NCBI GenBank assembly: GCA_021781415.1
Contig: JAJXWW010000171.1
Span: 1-46,535 of the forward strand
Direction: 5' to 3'
DNA: 46,535 bases
Source: Planctomycetota bacterium
GTDB taxonomy: Bacteria; Planctomycetota; Planctomycetia; Gemmatales; Gemmataceae
Part shown: positions 1 through 8,142 of the stretch, piece by piece
Numbering within the stretch: the first letter of the stretch is position 1
Layout of the letters: every line of letters begins with the position of its first letter
The notes under the pieces: model-generated
Told to the model about the DNA's origin: nothing
The model's database searches: none
The model's input: the letters and a program-made list of their open reading frames with translations, nothing else
Program-made: the position numbers and the translations under genes

Positions 1-5
1 AGGAT

Positions 6-2690
6 GTGGACGCGGAGGCTCTTTTCGCTGCCACGCGCCCCGAAGGCTGCGAAACCGGCGAACCGGCAGCGTTAGCTGCCGGGTTGATGCCTCATCACCC
101 GGCAGCTAACGCTGCCGGTTCGCCGGTCCAGGTAGCTCACCCTGCCGGTTCGCCGGATGCGCCGCGCGCCTATCGCCGTCTGCTCCACCGGGCCGACAAG
201 GCCAACGCGCGCGGCAACTTGGTTCGCGCCGCTATCTTCCGCACGCGCGCCGTGGCTCTGGCCCCCTCCGGCCAAGTCGGTCCCACTCGCGCCGCCGCGT
301 CTCGAGAGATGGAACAGTTCGGCCATCGTTTACAAAAAGCGCTCGGCTATCTCGATGACGTTGCCGACGATTGGCGACGAGCGCTGTTGGCCTTGATGGA
401 ACCGGCCTCGCGCGGAATCTGGCCGAGCGAGAGCCGAATGCTCTACGATCTACAAAGGGTTTGCATCGACCGCGAACGGCCGGTCTATGCAGTCGATTTC
501 ATCGAATGGCTCATCACTTGGGGACGCCGACCGATGAAGCGACTACTGCCGTTTCACGATTCCGTTCGCGCGGTCAAACATCTCCGCAGCGCATTGCATC
601 GTCTGACCGCCGTTCGCATCGAAGAACCGATTCGTCGACGCCTGTTGGAGTTACTTCTCGAATCCACCCATCGGGCCGAACATCATCTGCGCGAACGCCT
701 GCATCCCGTCCTGCGCGATGCGCTCGACAAAGTCGGGTTGCAGCCGAGCAACATCGCCGAGGAGGTGGCGCGCGACAAAGCAATTGAGGAACTGATCGAC
801 CGCGTCGTGGACTACGGATTTATCAACATCAGCGATCTACGCGATACCCTGGCGCGCAATCGCCTCAAACTACCGGACCTACCGGACGGGGGCAGCGGAA
901 AAGGAACTGTGGCGAACGAAGGGAAGGACGGTTCGGATTCTCTCTCCTCGCCTCCTCGACTCTCCTTCTTCTCGAAGGTCTTCAGCGGCATCAAAACATT
1001 CCTCTTCGGCGACGAACTGCTCCAGGCGAATCGCCGTTTGGCCGCCGAACTCGATGGCGTCTATCGTCGCGGCGAAATCTATCTGCGGTGGCTACAACGT
1101 CTGAGCGCCGCCGCCTTCGGGACGCAATTGGGCCGATGGCTGACGCTGTATGTCGCGCTGCCGTTCGGTTGCTCGCTGGCTCTGCTGAAAGTTTGGGACG
1201 AAGTGGAAGATCTCGTTCGCGGTGCGCCGCCCGAAGGCAGCGAAGAAGCTGTCGAGGCAGCCAAACGCCTCGACCCCATTGCCTTCGCACTGATCGGCCT
1301 GTTTTTCTTGGCATTGTTCCACATCGCTCCGTTTCGCCGATTCCTCCTGGAAGCGAGTGTAAAACTCTGGCGCGCGCTGCGTTGGCTATTCGCCGAGATG
1401 CCCTCTCGGCTTTTGCATCATCCGTGGGTGACGCGCCTTTTGCAAAGCGGGTCGTGGTTGTTCTGCTATCAGTTCGTCGTAAAGCCCTTGCCGTGGGGGA
1501 TGCTCTCCGCGCTGATTTTGCTCTATCTACGAGTACCGTTCCCGGTATCTCTCGGCGTCGGTGTCGGCGTCTTCACGCTCGGCAGTTTCACGTTCAATTC
1601 GCGCCTCGGCTTTTATCTGGAAGAAGTGGGGACCGACTATCTGGCCCGCACCTGGCAACTCGTTCGCGCCGATCTCGTCCCCGGATTCGTGCGCTGGCTG
1701 ATCTATCTCTATCGCCGGCTGCAAGAACACATCGAACGGTTCCTCTATACGGTGGACGAATGGCTGCGCTTCCGTCCGGGTGACAGCCGATTGTCTCTGT
1801 ATGCCAAGCCGGTTCTCGGCTCGATGTGGTTCGTGGTCGCCTACGGTTTCCGCATGATTTTCAATCTGTTCGTCGAACCGACGTTCAATCCGATCAAACA
1901 TTTTCCGGTGGTGACGGTGACGGCCAAGCTCATCGTGCCGATTATTCCGACGCTCGGCGGAGCGATTGCCTCCCAACTCGATCCCCTGTTCGGCAAGGCC
2001 GTGGCGGCGACGGCGGCAGGCGTGGTTCTCTTCTTTATCCCCGGCCTGGCCGGCTTTCTCGTCTGGGAGTTGAAGGAAAACTGGCGTCTCTACCGCGCCA
2101 ATCAACCGGCTACTCTGCGCCCCGAAATTGTCGGCCATCACGGCGAGACGATGCTGCGCTTGATGCGTCCCGGATTGCACTCCGGCACGCTGCCAAAGCT
2201 GTTCGCACGGTTGCGCCACGGGAAAGATCGTTCGCAGCGCAAACAGTACGAAACGCTGCACCACCTCCGCGAACGCCTTCGCCATTTCGTCGAGCGCAAC
2301 CTATTCGCCGTCTTGGCCGGCAGTAAACGCTGGGGCGACATCGTGCCGCTCCGTGTCGGCGACATTCATATTGCCACCAATCGCATCCGCATTGAGTTGG
2401 CGAGCATCTCCGCGAGCATTTCCATCGATTTTACCGAGCGCGATGGTTCGCTGCTTGCCGAGTTGACCCATCCCAACGGGGAGAAGGCTTCTTGGTTGAC
2501 GCTTCTTCCATCCGAACCGCTGACGGCGTTCCACGACGCGCTCGCGGGACTCTATCAACTGGCCGGCGTCGAAGACGCGCCCCCGATTCTCTGGTCCGAT
2601 TGGGTGCGTCGGTGGCAAAAGGACGCCGAAGCCGGAGGACACCGCCCAATGGCATCGGACGGCGGATCGCAAAAGAGAATCGACCGTTGA
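6..2690 (+). CDS. Large multi-pass membrane protein of unknown function (5' end at window edge)
   Basis: I do not recognise this 894-residue protein. A GTG at position 6 can start it, but no stop codon lies upstream inside the window, so it may begin earlier. Residues 1-45 are low-complexity and encoded by a long palindrome (see the repeat at 57-125). Residues about 50-330 look soluble, helical and rich in Arg and Leu. Hydrophobic segments lie near residues 375-400, 422-448, 484-535 and 605-700, giving perhaps six to eight membrane spans. The C-terminal 200 residues are again soluble and charged. The next gene follows after 131 bases on the same strand. Codon use looks coding throughout, including just after the palindrome. 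No enzyme motif was found. Confidence 0.75.
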   Translation: MDAEALFAATRPEGCETGEPAALAAGLMPHHPAANAAGSPVQVAHPAGSPDAPRAYRRLLHRADKANARGNLVRAAIFRTRAVALAPSGQVGPTRAAASREMEQFGHRLQKALGYLDDVADDWRRALLALMEPASRGIWPSESRMLYDLQRVCIDRERPVYAVDFIEWLITWGRRPMKRLLPFHDSVRAVKHLRSALHRLTAVRIEEPIRRRLLELLLESTHRAEHHLRERLHPVLRDALDKVGLQPSNIAEEVARDKAIEELIDRVVDYGFINISDLRDTLARNRLKLPDLPDGGSGKGTVANEGKDGSDSLSSPPRLSFFSKVFSGIKTFLFGDELLQANRRLAAELDGVYRRGEIYLRWLQRLSAAAFGTQLGRWLTLYVALPFGCSLALLKVWDEVEDLVRGAPPEGSEEAVEAAKRLDPIAFALIGLFFLALFHIAPFRRFLLEASVKLWRALRWLFAEMPSRLLHHPWVTRLLQSGSWLFCYQFVVKPLPWGMLSALILLYLRVPFPVSLGVGVGVFTLGSFTFNSRLGFYLEEVGTDYLARTWQLVRADLVPGFVRWLIYLYRRLQEHIERFLYTVDEWLRFRPGDSRLSLYAKPVLGSMWFVVAYGFRMIFNLFVEPTFNPIKHFPVVTVTAKLIVPIIPTLGGAIASQLDPLFGKAVAATAAGVVLFFIPGLAGFLVWELKENWRLYRANQPATLRPEIVGHHGETMLRLMRPGLHSGTLPKLFARLRHGKDRSQRKQYETLHHLRERLRHFVERNLFAVLAGSKRWGDIVPLRVGDIHIATNRIRIELASISASISIDFTERDGSLLAELTHPNGEKASWLTLLPSEPLTAFHDALAGLYQLAGVEDAPPILWSDWVRRWQKDAEAGGHRPMASDGGSQKRIDR
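57..125. repeat. Perfect inverted repeat inside a reading frame
   Basis: The two 27-base arms at 57-83 and 99-125 are exact reverse complements around a 14-base loop that can itself pair partly. Partial copies of the arm end (GCCGGTTCGCCGG) follow at about 114-126 and 143-155. The whole element is read in frame by the protein that covers it and adds an Ala/Gly/Pro-rich stretch near the N-terminus. It resembles a mobile palindromic repeat rather than ordinary coding sequence. Confidence 0.85.
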
Positions 2691-2821
2691 CCCAGAAAAC
2701 GCGAGACTTTGCGGTCCTCGGACGCGACGGCGGTTGGTCCGTGTGAGCCGCTTGCAAAGGACGAGGGTTCCCCGTACCTCAACATCACGGGAATTTCATT
2801 TATCCGTCGAGGTGCCGCGCC

Positions 2822-3697
2822 GTGAAACGTACCATTCTTGTCGGTTCGATCCTGTTCTTCTTCGTCGTCGTCCCGCTGAGCGCTCAGAGCGACACGGCGA
2901 AGAAAAAAACGATCTCTTATCTACAAAAACTTCAGGCGGAGGACGGCGGCTTTCGTGGCGATGGGCGTGCCAAGGAGTCGGATGTGGCTTCGTCGACGGC
3001 GGCGTTTCGGGCCTTGAAGTATTTTGGCGGCGCGCCGACCGATCCGAGGGCATGTGCCGACTTCGTGCAAAAGTGCTTCCAAAAGGATGGTGGCGGGTTC
3101 GCATTGCGGCCCGGCGGGAAGGTGGAATATCGCGCCACCGCCGTCGGCATCATGGGCGTCGTCGATATGAAGTTGCCCGTCGCGCCGTATGCCGACGCGG
3201 TCGTCCAGTATCTCGACGAACACTCCGAGAGCTTCGAGGAAATTCGATTGACGGCGGCCAGCTTCGAGTCGCTAGGCAAACGACCGGCTCACAACAAAGC
3301 GTGGCTGGCGGCTTTGGATAAACTGCGCAATGAAGACGGCAGCTACGGCAAGGCGGACGGCGCGGCGCGCGACACGGGCGGCGCGGTCTGTGCCGTGTTG
3401 CGTTTGGGGGGTCGCGTGGTGCATCCCGAAAATGTTCTCAAGACGATGAACGACGGCCAGCGGGAAGACGGCGGTTTCGGGAAATCGGGACAAAAGGAGT
3501 CCGATTTGGAAACCTGTTATCGCGTCGTCCGCGCCTTTCACATGCTGAAGGTCAAGCCGCGCGGCGCGGAACGCCTGCGCGCCTTTATCGCTCGATGCCG
3601 CAACGACGACGGCGGCTACGGCGTCGCCCCCGGCAAACCCTCCAGCGTCGGCGGTTGCTACTTCGCCGGCATCATCCTGCACTGGCTCGATGAATAG
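2822..3697 (+). CDS. Secreted prenyltransferase/squalene-oxidase-repeat protein
   Basis: A 291-residue protein starting at GTG 2822, with GAGG about ten bases upstream. An N-terminal signal peptide (residues 1-22, hydrophobic core ILFFFVVVPL) points to export. The rest is an alpha/alpha toroid made of repeats of the prenyltransferase beta-subunit/terpene cyclase type, seen as recurrent EDGGF, EDGSYG and NDDGGYG motifs about 45-50 residues apart. The DGGY/CYF region near residues 260-285 resembles the end of geranylgeranyl transferase beta subunits. No DxDD cyclase motif was seen, and a soluble prenyl transfer role outside the cytoplasm would be odd, so the activity is unknown. The last codons are duplicated just downstream (3796-3827). 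Confidence 0.82.
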   Translation: MKRTILVGSILFFFVVVPLSAQSDTAKKKTISYLQKLQAEDGGFRGDGRAKESDVASSTAAFRALKYFGGAPTDPRACADFVQKCFQKDGGGFALRPGGKVEYRATAVGIMGVVDMKLPVAPYADAVVQYLDEHSESFEEIRLTAASFESLGKRPAHNKAWLAALDKLRNEDGSYGKADGAARDTGGAVCAVLRLGGRVVHPENVLKTMNDGQREDGGFGKSGQKESDLETCYRVVRAFHMLKVKPRGAERLRAFIARCRNDDGGYGVAPGKPSSVGGCYFAGIILHWLDE

Positions 3698-3827
3698 TGT
3701 CGCGGATCGTTCGGATCTGGTTCGTAATAACTTCCCGAATGCGGTTTCTGCAATTTCGTAGGGTGGGTCTCGCCGCGCTTCGACCCACCCTACACCACTG
3801 GCTCGAACAATAGTGTCGCGGATCGTT
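3680..3827. repeat. 32-base direct repeat of the upstream gene's tail, flanking a small palindrome
   Basis: The bases at 3680-3711, which include the last codons and stop of the prenyltransferase-repeat gene, recur at 3796-3827 with only two differences. Between the copies lies a hairpin with exact 12-base arms (3758-3769 and 3782-3793, GTAGGGTGGGTC and its complement). The second copy would still encode a HWL-x-x-stop tail but has no reading frame ahead of it. Confidence 0.8.
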
Positions 3828-3829
3828 AG

Positions 3830-3892
3830 GGTTCGCCTCGACCCGAAGGGGAGCGCGACGGCCTCGCGCTCCCCTTCGGGTCGAGGCGAACC
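3830..3892. repeat. Long perfect hairpin between convergent genes, possible two-way terminator
   Basis: Exact 29-base arms (3830-3858 and 3864-3892) surround a five-base CGGCC loop. The element sits between the convergent prenyltransferase-repeat and metallophosphoesterase genes, 14 bases from the latter's stop codon. There is no clear U-tract, so termination is inferred only from position and stem strength. It belongs to the same family as the hairpins at 24963 and 37934: the arms start GGTT, carry a GCC-CGAC block and end GGAGCG. Confidence 0.85.
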
Positions 3893-3906
3893 TCTTGGAA
3901 CGCCTC

Positions 3907-5052
3907 TCACGCGCGGCGAAGGGTAAGCAGCGTGACTTCGGGACGGCACAGATAACGGATGGGATGATCGCCGGAGACGCCGCGGCTGACGTGCAACAAG
4001 GTCGGCGACTCGTTGAAGACGCCGCAATCGTAACGACGGCCATGACGGCTCGGCACTAGCACCGATCCGAAAAGCGGAAAGCGAATCTGGCCGCCATGAA
4101 CGTGGCCGGACAACATCAGATCGACGCCGTGGGAGCGCGCCCAACGGGTGTTGTCGGGGGTATGGCTGAGACACAATCGGAACGGCTCACGCGGACAATC
4201 GCGCAGATCCGGCTCGGAATGGAGCCACGGTCCTTCGTGGCCGACAACGACCATCGGCTCGCCGCGCACTTCGATCTTTTGCCAATTGTTGACGAGTACA
4301 TTCATGCCGGTGCGGCGCAGTCGGCGACGGATGTACGATACGTCCAACCAATGATCGTGATTGCCGAGGATGGCGAAGGCGGCGATGCGCCAACGCAGCC
4401 GACCGAGAACGGGAACAATCCAGCGCATGTGCCTCGTGCTGTCGGCGATGTCTCCGGTTAGAGCCACGAGATCCGGCTGCCAATCGGCGCAGCGATCCAT
4501 CACGAAGCGGAAATAGTCTCGATTCGGCGTGCCCTTGAAATGCAGATCGCTCAGGTGCAAAATCGTCAAGCCGTCCCATGCGTCCGGCAACCTCGGCAGA
4601 GCGAGCGTGCGTTCGACCAATTCGATCTCAAAGATCTCGTTGCCCGGCAAATAGGCGAGGAAGCGCTCCTTGTCGTCGCCGATGGGAAGCCGACCGAGAT
4701 GCTTCGCCACGTCCAGGATCCGGCTTTGTCGATTGAGCGAGGGATCGCGGCGGCGCAGGCGTAGGAGCGTATCGATCGGCAGAGCGAGAAAGCCGATGGC
4801 GGCGCATAAAAGGATATAAAATGTAGCTAATTGGGACCAATCGCCGCCGGCTTCGCTCCCCTCGCCCAACGGTGGAGTCAGGAAAGGGTACGCCTCTATC
4901 AGAGCCACTGGAAAGGCCACGATGAGCAAAGCGTGGATGAGGTGAATAATCGTCCCCGCTTTACGCGGCAGTGCCAATCCGTACCACCAATTGTGGCTGA
5001 GGATCATTAAAACGAGATGGCCGAGGCACGCACCGGCAAACAACAAGATCAT
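3907..5052 (-). CDS. Membrane-anchored metallophosphoesterase, YaeI-like
   Basis: A 381-residue protein of the calcineurin-like phosphoesterase family. About three hydrophobic segments occupy residues 1-20, 34-56 and 76-96, followed by a cytosolic catalytic domain from about residue 155. The full set of metal-binding motifs is visible in order: LSDLHF, TGDIAD, GNHDHW, SHTPDN and GHVHGGQ. Family members with this layout include E. coli YaeI, a UDP-2,3-diacylglucosamine or related phosphodiester hydrolase; the substrate here cannot be read from sequence. The gene converges with the prenyltransferase-repeat gene across a long hairpin and is the last gene of a minus-strand run. Confidence 0.88.
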   Translation of the reverse strand: MILLFAGACLGHLVLMILSHNWWYGLALPRKAGTIIHLIHALLIVAFPVALIEAYPFLTPPLGEGSEAGGDWSQLATFYILLCAAIGFLALPIDTLLRLRRRDPSLNRQSRILDVAKHLGRLPIGDDKERFLAYLPGNEIFEIELVERTLALPRLPDAWDGLTILHLSDLHFKGTPNRDYFRFVMDRCADWQPDLVALTGDIADSTRHMRWIVPVLGRLRWRIAAFAILGNHDHWLDVSYIRRRLRRTGMNVLVNNWQKIEVRGEPMVVVGHEGPWLHSEPDLRDCPREPFRLCLSHTPDNTRWARSHGVDLMLSGHVHGGQIRFPLFGSVLVPSRHGRRYDCGVFNESPTLLHVSRGVSGDHPIRYLCRPEVTLLTLRRA

Positions 5053-5097
5053 CGGCTATCCCTGCCCGGAATGAAGGGTTGGTAATATCCAAGCGAA

Positions 5098-5143
5098 GGG
5101 CGTAAGCCCCCTGAGTTACGCGAGACTCAGGGGGCTTACGCCC
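5098..5143. repeat. Hairpin containing a gene's stop codon
   Basis: Exact 19-base arms (5098-5116 and 5125-5143) with an eight-base loop. The TAA stop of the PAS-GAF-receiver gene (5136-5138) lies inside one arm, so the gene's last codons are supplied by the hairpin. It may act as a terminator, though no T-run follows. Confidence 0.8.
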
Positions 5144-6842
5144 CCCGCTCGGAGTCGGCCAAAGCGTCGCGCAACTGATCGACGCGGAACGGCTTGAAGA
5201 GGACGAATCGCAAGCCGTCTTGCCGCGCCTTCACCAGGGCGTGGGTCGGATCGTAACCGTATCCGGTCATCAGCACAACGCGCGCTTGCGGTTGAGCCTC
5301 GCGCAATCGGCTGTAGACTTCGTAGCCGGAAATGTCCGGCAGGCGAATGTCGGCGAGGATAGCATCGTAAGGGCCAAGGCGGGCCATGGTCAACGCCTCT
5401 TGGCCATCGCGCGCCGTTTCCACGATGCAGCCCCAGCGACCGAGTAGACCGTGCGCCGAACGACGCACGCGGTCGTCGTTGTCGGCGACGAGAACCCGCA
5501 ACCCTTTCAGGGCGGGCAACATCGCTTCCTTAACCCCGATAGACGGGCGCGGGGGAGCAATGTCTTCTCCAACCTTTTGGATGCTCTGCTTAATCGCCCG
5601 CGCGCCGACGATGATCTTGCGGATCTTGTCGGCCATTTCCGCATCGTGGCCGATGTAGCGTTCCAAGATCGATGTGGCGGCGGCGAGGATGTCGTCCACC
5701 GGCAAAGCGACTTCGCGGCTAATCGCCTCGACGGATTGGCTTGCCGTCGTGCATTTCTCGACTTGGAGCAACTCCAGAGTATGCAGGGCGGCGGCGATCT
5801 CGTGGCAGAAAATCTCGGCGAATTGCAGATCGGTCGGACCAAACGCATGGAGCTTGGGACTCTCGACGTTGAAGGTACCGATGACTTTGTCCTGATAGAT
5901 TAACGGCACGGTCAAGGAGCTGTGCGCGCCGGGGGAGCCGGAAAGATAAAGCGGGTCGGTGGTGGTATCGGAGCAGAGATAGCTTTTGCCGGTGGCGGCG
6001 ACGCGCCCGGTGACGCCTTGCCCTTCGGGACTCGCCAATAGCACGCGATTGGCCGCCATCGGAGTCATACCTTCTTGCATCAACGCTTCGAGACGAGCCG
6101 TACGCGGATCGAGCAAGCGGATCTCGATGACCTCATAATGCAGCAGATCGCGGGTGAAACGGCGGATGTTGAGCTTGAGCAACTCGATGCGTTCGGCGAC
6201 GCTCATCTCGGCAAGTTGATCGGAGGACAGAGCCGCCAATTCGCGTCCGGCTTTGTGCAAGGCATCGAGTTTCTGCTGTTGTCGCAGTGTTGCCGTCACG
6301 TCTCGCGCCAGCGCGAGCAAGCAGGGTTTGTCGATATCCGGCTCGCTGATGGAGGTAAGGTGCAGTTCGAGAACGCGCTCGTTGCCGCAGGGCAAACGGG
6401 CGGCTACCGTTTGCGGAGTCGCTTCGAGGGCAGAGCGCATAGACGAGCGCAAAGAATCCACACAATCCGTCGCCGCGCCGAGGGCATCGTGAATGCAGCG
6501 ACCCAAGGGAGAACCTTCGCACCACGCCTCGAAGACGGGATTGGCCCAACGAATGCGAAAGTCGGCATCGACCACGGCCACTCCATCGGGCAGTGCGGCA
6601 AGGATGTGCTGAGCCTGAACCAAGGCGCGCAAGCCGCGCAGCACGGCGGGATCGGCCGGATTGGCCACGATGGCGTCGATGTACTGATGATCGAGCCGAT
6701 CGAGTCCGACATCCCACGACTCGGCACGAACGAGATCCGCCTCCAGCCCGCACCGGCGCAGCCAGTCCGTCGCCGTCAGCCCGGCATCGCCGAGTACCAG
6801 AAATCGCGGTCTCTCCGGCACGAAATCGCTCCTTCCAGCCAA
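5136..6842 (-). CDS. PAS-GAF-receiver signalling protein lacking a kinase domain
   Basis: A 568-residue cytosolic protein. Residues about 1-80 look like a degenerate receiver. A PAS domain follows at about 85-190 (VVDADFRIRWANPVFE) and a GAF domain at about 215-365 (GVTGRVAATGKSYLCSD). A helical stretch at 370-440 resembles a histidine kinase dimerisation region but has no phospho-acceptor His motif, and no ATP-binding domain follows. The C-terminal receiver spans about 448-565, with acidic residues in ADNDD, acceptor Asp about 498 (ADIRLPD) and Lys about 550 (FKPF). It probably senses a small ligand and receives phosphate from a separate kinase. No cognate kinase is adjacent. Confidence 0.82.
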   Translation of the reverse strand: MAGRSDFVPERPRFLVLGDAGLTATDWLRRCGLEADLVRAESWDVGLDRLDHQYIDAIVANPADPAVLRGLRALVQAQHILAALPDGVAVVDADFRIRWANPVFEAWCEGSPLGRCIHDALGAATDCVDSLRSSMRSALEATPQTVAARLPCGNERVLELHLTSISEPDIDKPCLLALARDVTATLRQQQKLDALHKAGRELAALSSDQLAEMSVAERIELLKLNIRRFTRDLLHYEVIEIRLLDPRTARLEALMQEGMTPMAANRVLLASPEGQGVTGRVAATGKSYLCSDTTTDPLYLSGSPGAHSSLTVPLIYQDKVIGTFNVESPKLHAFGPTDLQFAEIFCHEIAAALHTLELLQVEKCTTASQSVEAISREVALPVDDILAAATSILERYIGHDAEMADKIRKIIVGARAIKQSIQKVGEDIAPPRPSIGVKEAMLPALKGLRVLVADNDDRVRRSAHGLLGRWGCIVETARDGQEALTMARLGPYDAILADIRLPDISGYEVYSRLREAQPQARVVLMTGYGYDPTHALVKARQDGLRFVLFKPFRVDQLRDALADSERGA

Positions 6843-6959
6843 CGTGAACCCATCGACGATTCGATTCGATTATAGTTGTGGCGGCACTTCGCCACAAGAT
6901 TTCATACGGGTGGATCGGTGCGAAAATACTCGTTCTCTCAGGTACCAGGGTGGAAAATT

Positions 6960-7067
6960 CTCGTACCCACGCTCCGCGTGAGGACGCAAGTTTTGCGGCT
7001 CCGCAGCGCGACCCACGGGACGCAGAGCGCCCGCACGCCCGTTCCCGCGCGGAAGAGTGGGAACGAG
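6960..7067. repeat. ~108-bp repeat with terminal inverted repeats, copy 1
   Basis: This occupies most of the informative part of the 329-base gap between 6843 and 7171. The left end reads CTCGTACCCACGCTCCGCGT and the right end AGTGGGAACGAG, roughly inverted copies of each other, with two smaller internal palindromes. A better-preserved copy lies at 29767-29888 and a truncated one at 24835-24925. No coding sequence or clear promoter was seen in the rest of the gap. Confidence 0.65.
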
Positions 7068-7171
7068 AAACGAGGAGGAAAGTGGTGCCGAAGGTGTCCG
7101 CCGGTCCAGCCAACGTCCACTCATTCAATAATTCGGTCGGTGGGAGGCGAACTCGCGCTCGTGCCGGTTTG

Positions 7172-8098
7172 CTATCCAGCGAGAATCTGCCTCAGCGCCG
7201 ACTCCAGTGTTGGATACTGGAAGGTATATCCCAATCCCATCGCTCTCTTGGGAATCACGCGCTGCCCGGTGACGATCAGAGTCGCTGCCTCGCCGACCAT
7301 CACTCTTAGGGCCAATCCCGGCGTCCATACAAACGACGGTCGATGCAACACTCTTCCCAGAATCTTGCCGAATTCGCGGTTTGTGACGGGGTTGGGAGCC
7401 GTGCCGTTGAGCGCTCGGCGGGCTTCCGAGTTATCGAGCGCTAGAAGGAATAGACCGACGAGATCGGCGTGATGAATCCAACTCATCCATTGACGGCCGC
7501 TGGCGACGGGGCCGCCACCGCCGAGCTTGAAGGGCGTCAACAATTTGGCCAGCGCCCCGCCTTCTTTATCGAGAACGACGCCGACACGCACCATCGCCGC
7601 GCGGATGCCGAAGGATTCCGCCGCGCGGGCCGCATTCTCCCAATCGATACACAGTTTGGCCAAGAAGTCCGAGCCGGGCGGGCTGTCTTCGGTCAGTTCT
7701 TCGTCGCCGTGCGCGCCGTAGTAGCCGATAGCCGAGGCGTTGACGAGAATCTTGGCCCCTCCGTCGGCTCGCACCGGCTTGCGGCGCAGAGCCTCGACGA
7801 CGTTTTGCGTCGAGAGAATTCGGCTGTCGTAAAGGAGCTTTTTAGACTCGGTACTCCAACGACGACCGAAGACATTCTCGCCGGCCAGGTGGACGACGGC
7901 ATCGCAATCGCCCACCGCGTCCATCCAATCGCCGCTCCGCATGGGATCGCCTTCGACCAACTGGGCATCGACGCCGAACAGTTGCCGCGCGTGTCCGAAA
8001 CGGCGGGTGAGAATCACCGCCCGATCGCCGCGTTCGTGCAAACGTCGAATGAGCCGTTGACCGACCAGACCCGTACCGCCCGTGATGAAAACTCGCAT
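7172..8098 (-). CDS. TIGR01777-family NAD(P)-dependent epimerase
   Basis: A 308-residue member of the extended short-chain dehydrogenase family, YfcH/SulA type. The N-terminus carries the dinucleotide-binding motif TGGTGLVGQRL. A catalytic-type YYG motif appears at NASAIGYYGAHG, and the family's DSPPGSDFLAKLC and MSWIHHADLVGL segments are present, as is a C-terminal DUF1731-like end (FVWTPGLALRVMVGEAATLI). Length matches the family (about 300). The substrate is unknown; relatives are linked to cell envelope or plastid division roles. The nif3-like gene upstream ends 44 bases before it on the same strand, so the two may be cotranscribed. Confidence 0.9.
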   Translation of the reverse strand: MRVFITGGTGLVGQRLIRRLHERGDRAVILTRRFGHARQLFGVDAQLVEGDPMRSGDWMDAVGDCDAVVHLAGENVFGRRWSTESKKLLYDSRILSTQNVVEALRRKPVRADGGAKILVNASAIGYYGAHGDEELTEDSPPGSDFLAKLCIDWENAARAAESFGIRAAMVRVGVVLDKEGGALAKLLTPFKLGGGGPVASGRQWMSWIHHADLVGLFLLALDNSEARRALNGTAPNPVTNREFGKILGRVLHRPSFVWTPGLALRVMVGEAATLIVTGQRVIPKRAMGLGYTFQYPTLESALRQILAG

Positions 8099-8142
8099 GG
8101 TTGTCCTCCCAGGCTATTGATAGTATCGTCGTCAAGTCGCCG

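Noticed and set aside
3272..4174. 300-residue minus-strand frame between the prenyltransferase-repeat and phosphoesterase genes
   Set aside because: It overlaps both real genes and reads through the palindromes.
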